Source: Gammaproteobacteria bacterium UBA6724 (GTDB lineage Bacteria; Pseudomonadota; Gammaproteobacteria; Pseudomonadales; Azotimanducaceae). From it: a DNA stretch of 5,258 bases. Every line of letters starts with the position of its first letter. The stretch's first letter is position 1. Below, one piece after another: positions 3,745 to 5,258 of the stretch. The translations under genes and the position numbers were made by a program. The notes below the pieces were generated by a model. The model had not been told where the DNA came from. It worked only from the letters and a program-made list of their open reading frames with translations, and made no database searches. Location: assembly GCA_002454165.1 (NCBI GenBank), contig DKIG01000040.1:1-5258 (forward strand), read 5' to 3'.

Positions 3745-5202
3745 ATGGACGATCTTGCCTTTTGTGACGCATCAACCCTCGCACGAAAAATCAGAGACAA
3801 GGAACTCAGCGCCCTGGAGTTGCTGGACCACTATGTTGACCGGATGGAAAAATACAATCCAGATATTAATGCGATCATTTGTGAACAGATAGACAGAGCG
3901 CGCGGAAGAGCAAAGGCTGCGGACCAGGAACTGGCGCGGGGAAAGCCTCAAGGACCCTTGCACGGCGTGCCGATGACTGTCAAAGAGTCTTACGATATAT
4001 CTGGCTTGCCCAGCACCTGGGGCAATCCTGAGCTCAAAGACAACCTGGCCGCGTCCGATGCGGTTGCCTGTGAGCGTTTGCAGGCGGCGGGGGCGATTAT
4101 TTTTGGCAAAACCAATGTGCCGCTTTTCCTCGCGGACTTCCAAAGTTACAACGATATCTATGGCACAACCAACAATCCCCACGACCTTGAAAGGGGTCCT
4201 GGCGGTTCCAGCGGCGGCTCGGCGGCGGCTCTTGCTGCCGGGCTGACCGGGCTGGAAATGGGCAGTGACATAGGCGGCTCTATCAGAAATCCAGCGCATT
4301 ACTGCGGTGTATTTGGGCATAAACCCACTTGGGGTATAGCACCCATGCGTGGCCACGCCCTGCCCGGCGTCCTGACCCCTACAGATATTTCGGTGATAGG
4401 GCCCCTGGCGCGCAGTGCTGAAGACCTTGCGCTGGTGATGGGGATAGTCGCTGGTGCCGATGCGTTGCAACTTCCCGGCTGGACGCTGGAGCTACCAGAG
4501 CCAGAGCAAAGCTCCCTGGCGGACTTTAAGATCGCTGTCTGGGCTGATGACGCCATTGCCCCGGTGGACAGCTCAGTCAAAGAGCGGGTGATGCAGGTCG
4601 CACAACTGGTTGAATCAGCGGGTGGCAGGGTTGACTATGAAGCGCGTCCCGAGTTTGCGGTAGCAGACTCAAATGCGGTTTACAGTGATCTACTGCAATC
4701 AGCCATGTCCGCCCGCCAGCCGGAAGAAGTGTTTCAACAATACTGGCAGCGACGACAAGAACTCAAAAAAGACGACACCAGTGATCTGGCAAGAGTCACT
4801 CGTAGTAGCACTCTCTTCTATCGGGAATGGCACCAACAGAATGAACGGCGAACGCACCTGCGCTGGGCATGGCACAGATTTTTCAAGGATTATGATCTTC
4901 TGCTCACTCCCATCTGTGCTACATCGGCTTTCACGCATGATCACAACCCGCAGATGTCTAGTCGGCAGATTATTGTGAACGACGCGCCGCAACCCTATTT
5001 TACCCAGGTATTCTGGGCTGGATTAACTGGGGTCTCCTACCTGCCATCCACAGTGGTGCCTACTGGACTAGATAACCAAGGGCTACCGATAGGCGTGCAA
5101 ATCGTCAGCGCAGAAATGCGTGACCTGACCTGCATTGAGTTCGCCAGATTGACCCATGCGGAAATCGGCGGCTTCGTCCCCGCGCCGAGATATGCTGATT
5201 AG
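3745..5202 (+). CDS. Amidase-signature family hydrolase
   Basis: Complete cytoplasmic-type amidase, 485 residues, normal length for the family, no signal peptide. Enzymes of this family hydrolyse carboxylic amide bonds with a Ser-cisSer-Lys triad. Here the catalytic Lys is Lys80 (TVKES), the cis-Ser is Ser155 in GGSSGGS (153-159), and the nucleophile is Ser179 in GSDIGGS. The spacings of 75 and 24 residues equal those of fatty-acid amide hydrolase. GPLHGVPMTVK and GAIIFGKTN are further family landmarks. LLLTPICAT (385-393) and GLPIGVQIV (446-454) are the usual C-terminal segments. ATG at 3745 follows GGAG with a 7-nt gap. Substrate cannot be assigned: this is more like a stand-alone amidase than GatA, because no gatB or gatC is nearby. 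It diverges from the SDR gene across a 226-bp control region. Confidence 0.95.
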   Translation: MDDLAFCDASTLARKIRDKELSALELLDHYVDRMEKYNPDINAIICEQIDRARGRAKAADQELARGKPQGPLHGVPMTVKESYDISGLPSTWGNPELKDNLAASDAVACERLQAAGAIIFGKTNVPLFLADFQSYNDIYGTTNNPHDLERGPGGSSGGSAAALAAGLTGLEMGSDIGGSIRNPAHYCGVFGHKPTWGIAPMRGHALPGVLTPTDISVIGPLARSAEDLALVMGIVAGADALQLPGWTLELPEPEQSSLADFKIAVWADDAIAPVDSSVKERVMQVAQLVESAGGRVDYEARPEFAVADSNAVYSDLLQSAMSARQPEEVFQQYWQRRQELKKDDTSDLARVTRSSTLFYREWHQQNERRTHLRWAWHRFFKDYDLLLTPICATSAFTHDHNPQMSSRQIIVNDAPQPYFTQVFWAGLTGVSYLPSTVVPTGLDNQGLPIGVQIVSAEMRDLTCIEFARLTHAEIGGFVPAPRYAD

Positions 5203-5258
5203 CCTTGCGATGGCGGCGGCGGGATGGTGGGGATTAAAGTCTGCACACTGCCAGTAAC
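5199..5258 (-). CDS. Possible 3' end of a minus-strand gene
   Basis: On the minus strand a frame is open from the right edge to a TAA at 5199-5201 and reads VTGSVQTLIPTIPPPPSQG. If real, its stop would overlap the amidase stop within TTAG, a compact tail-to-tail arrangement. A frame of 19 codons is easily open by chance, and two plus-strand frames are also largely open here. No family is recognised. Confidence 0.22.
   Translation of the reverse strand, partial: VTGSVQTLIPTIPPPPSQG

Noticed and set aside
3772..4470. Minus-strand open frame of 232 codons opposite the amidase gene
   Set aside because: It is a shadow of the amidase coding frame; the plus strand carries the complete amidase signature and catalytic residues.

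Overview
The window looks like ordinary chromosomal DNA of a Gram-negative proteobacterium. The main reason is a complete trimeric autotransporter adhesin (YadA/Ata class) with signal peptide, head repeats, neck/stalk and a C-terminal outer-membrane anchor ending in Phe. A marine or free-living gammaproteobacterium is my guess; nothing in the window proves the lineage. No rRNA, tRNA, CRISPR array, prophage or intact insertion sequence is visible.

Layout, left to right. 1-120 holds an AT/GC-mixed edge with a possible 3' end of a plus-strand gene and a 4 x 12 bp tandem repeat. 121-212 carries two intrinsic terminators in tandem, both reading on the minus strand. 242-2404 (minus) is the trimeric autotransporter, which is very Ala/Thr-rich and contains several blocks of 21-bp and 42-bp tandem repeats that encode heptads. 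2405-2798 is a non-coding gap with the adhesin's ribosome binding site, a weak promoter candidate and two short direct repeats. 2799-3518 (minus) is a short-chain dehydrogenase/reductase (SDR) family protein whose Tyr-x-x-x-Lys catalytic motif is replaced. 3519-3744 is a divergent intergenic region dense in tandem repeats and dyads. 3745-5202 (plus) is a complete amidase-signature hydrolase with its Ser-cisSer-Lys triad intact. The last 56 bp may contain the end of a minus-strand gene meeting the amidase tail to tail.

How the genes may work together: the adhesin is probably a single-gene transcription unit, with its own ribosome binding site and two terminators. The SDR and the amidase are divergently transcribed from one short, repeat-rich region and may be co-regulated; a shared pathway is only an inference. 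No known multi-gene system is recognised here. The points most worth a second look are the Ala-rich heptad insert that splits the adhesin head, the atypical SDR active site, and the divergent control region. Short tandem duplications also occur in every non-coding gap between or beside these genes, apart from the 56-bp right edge.
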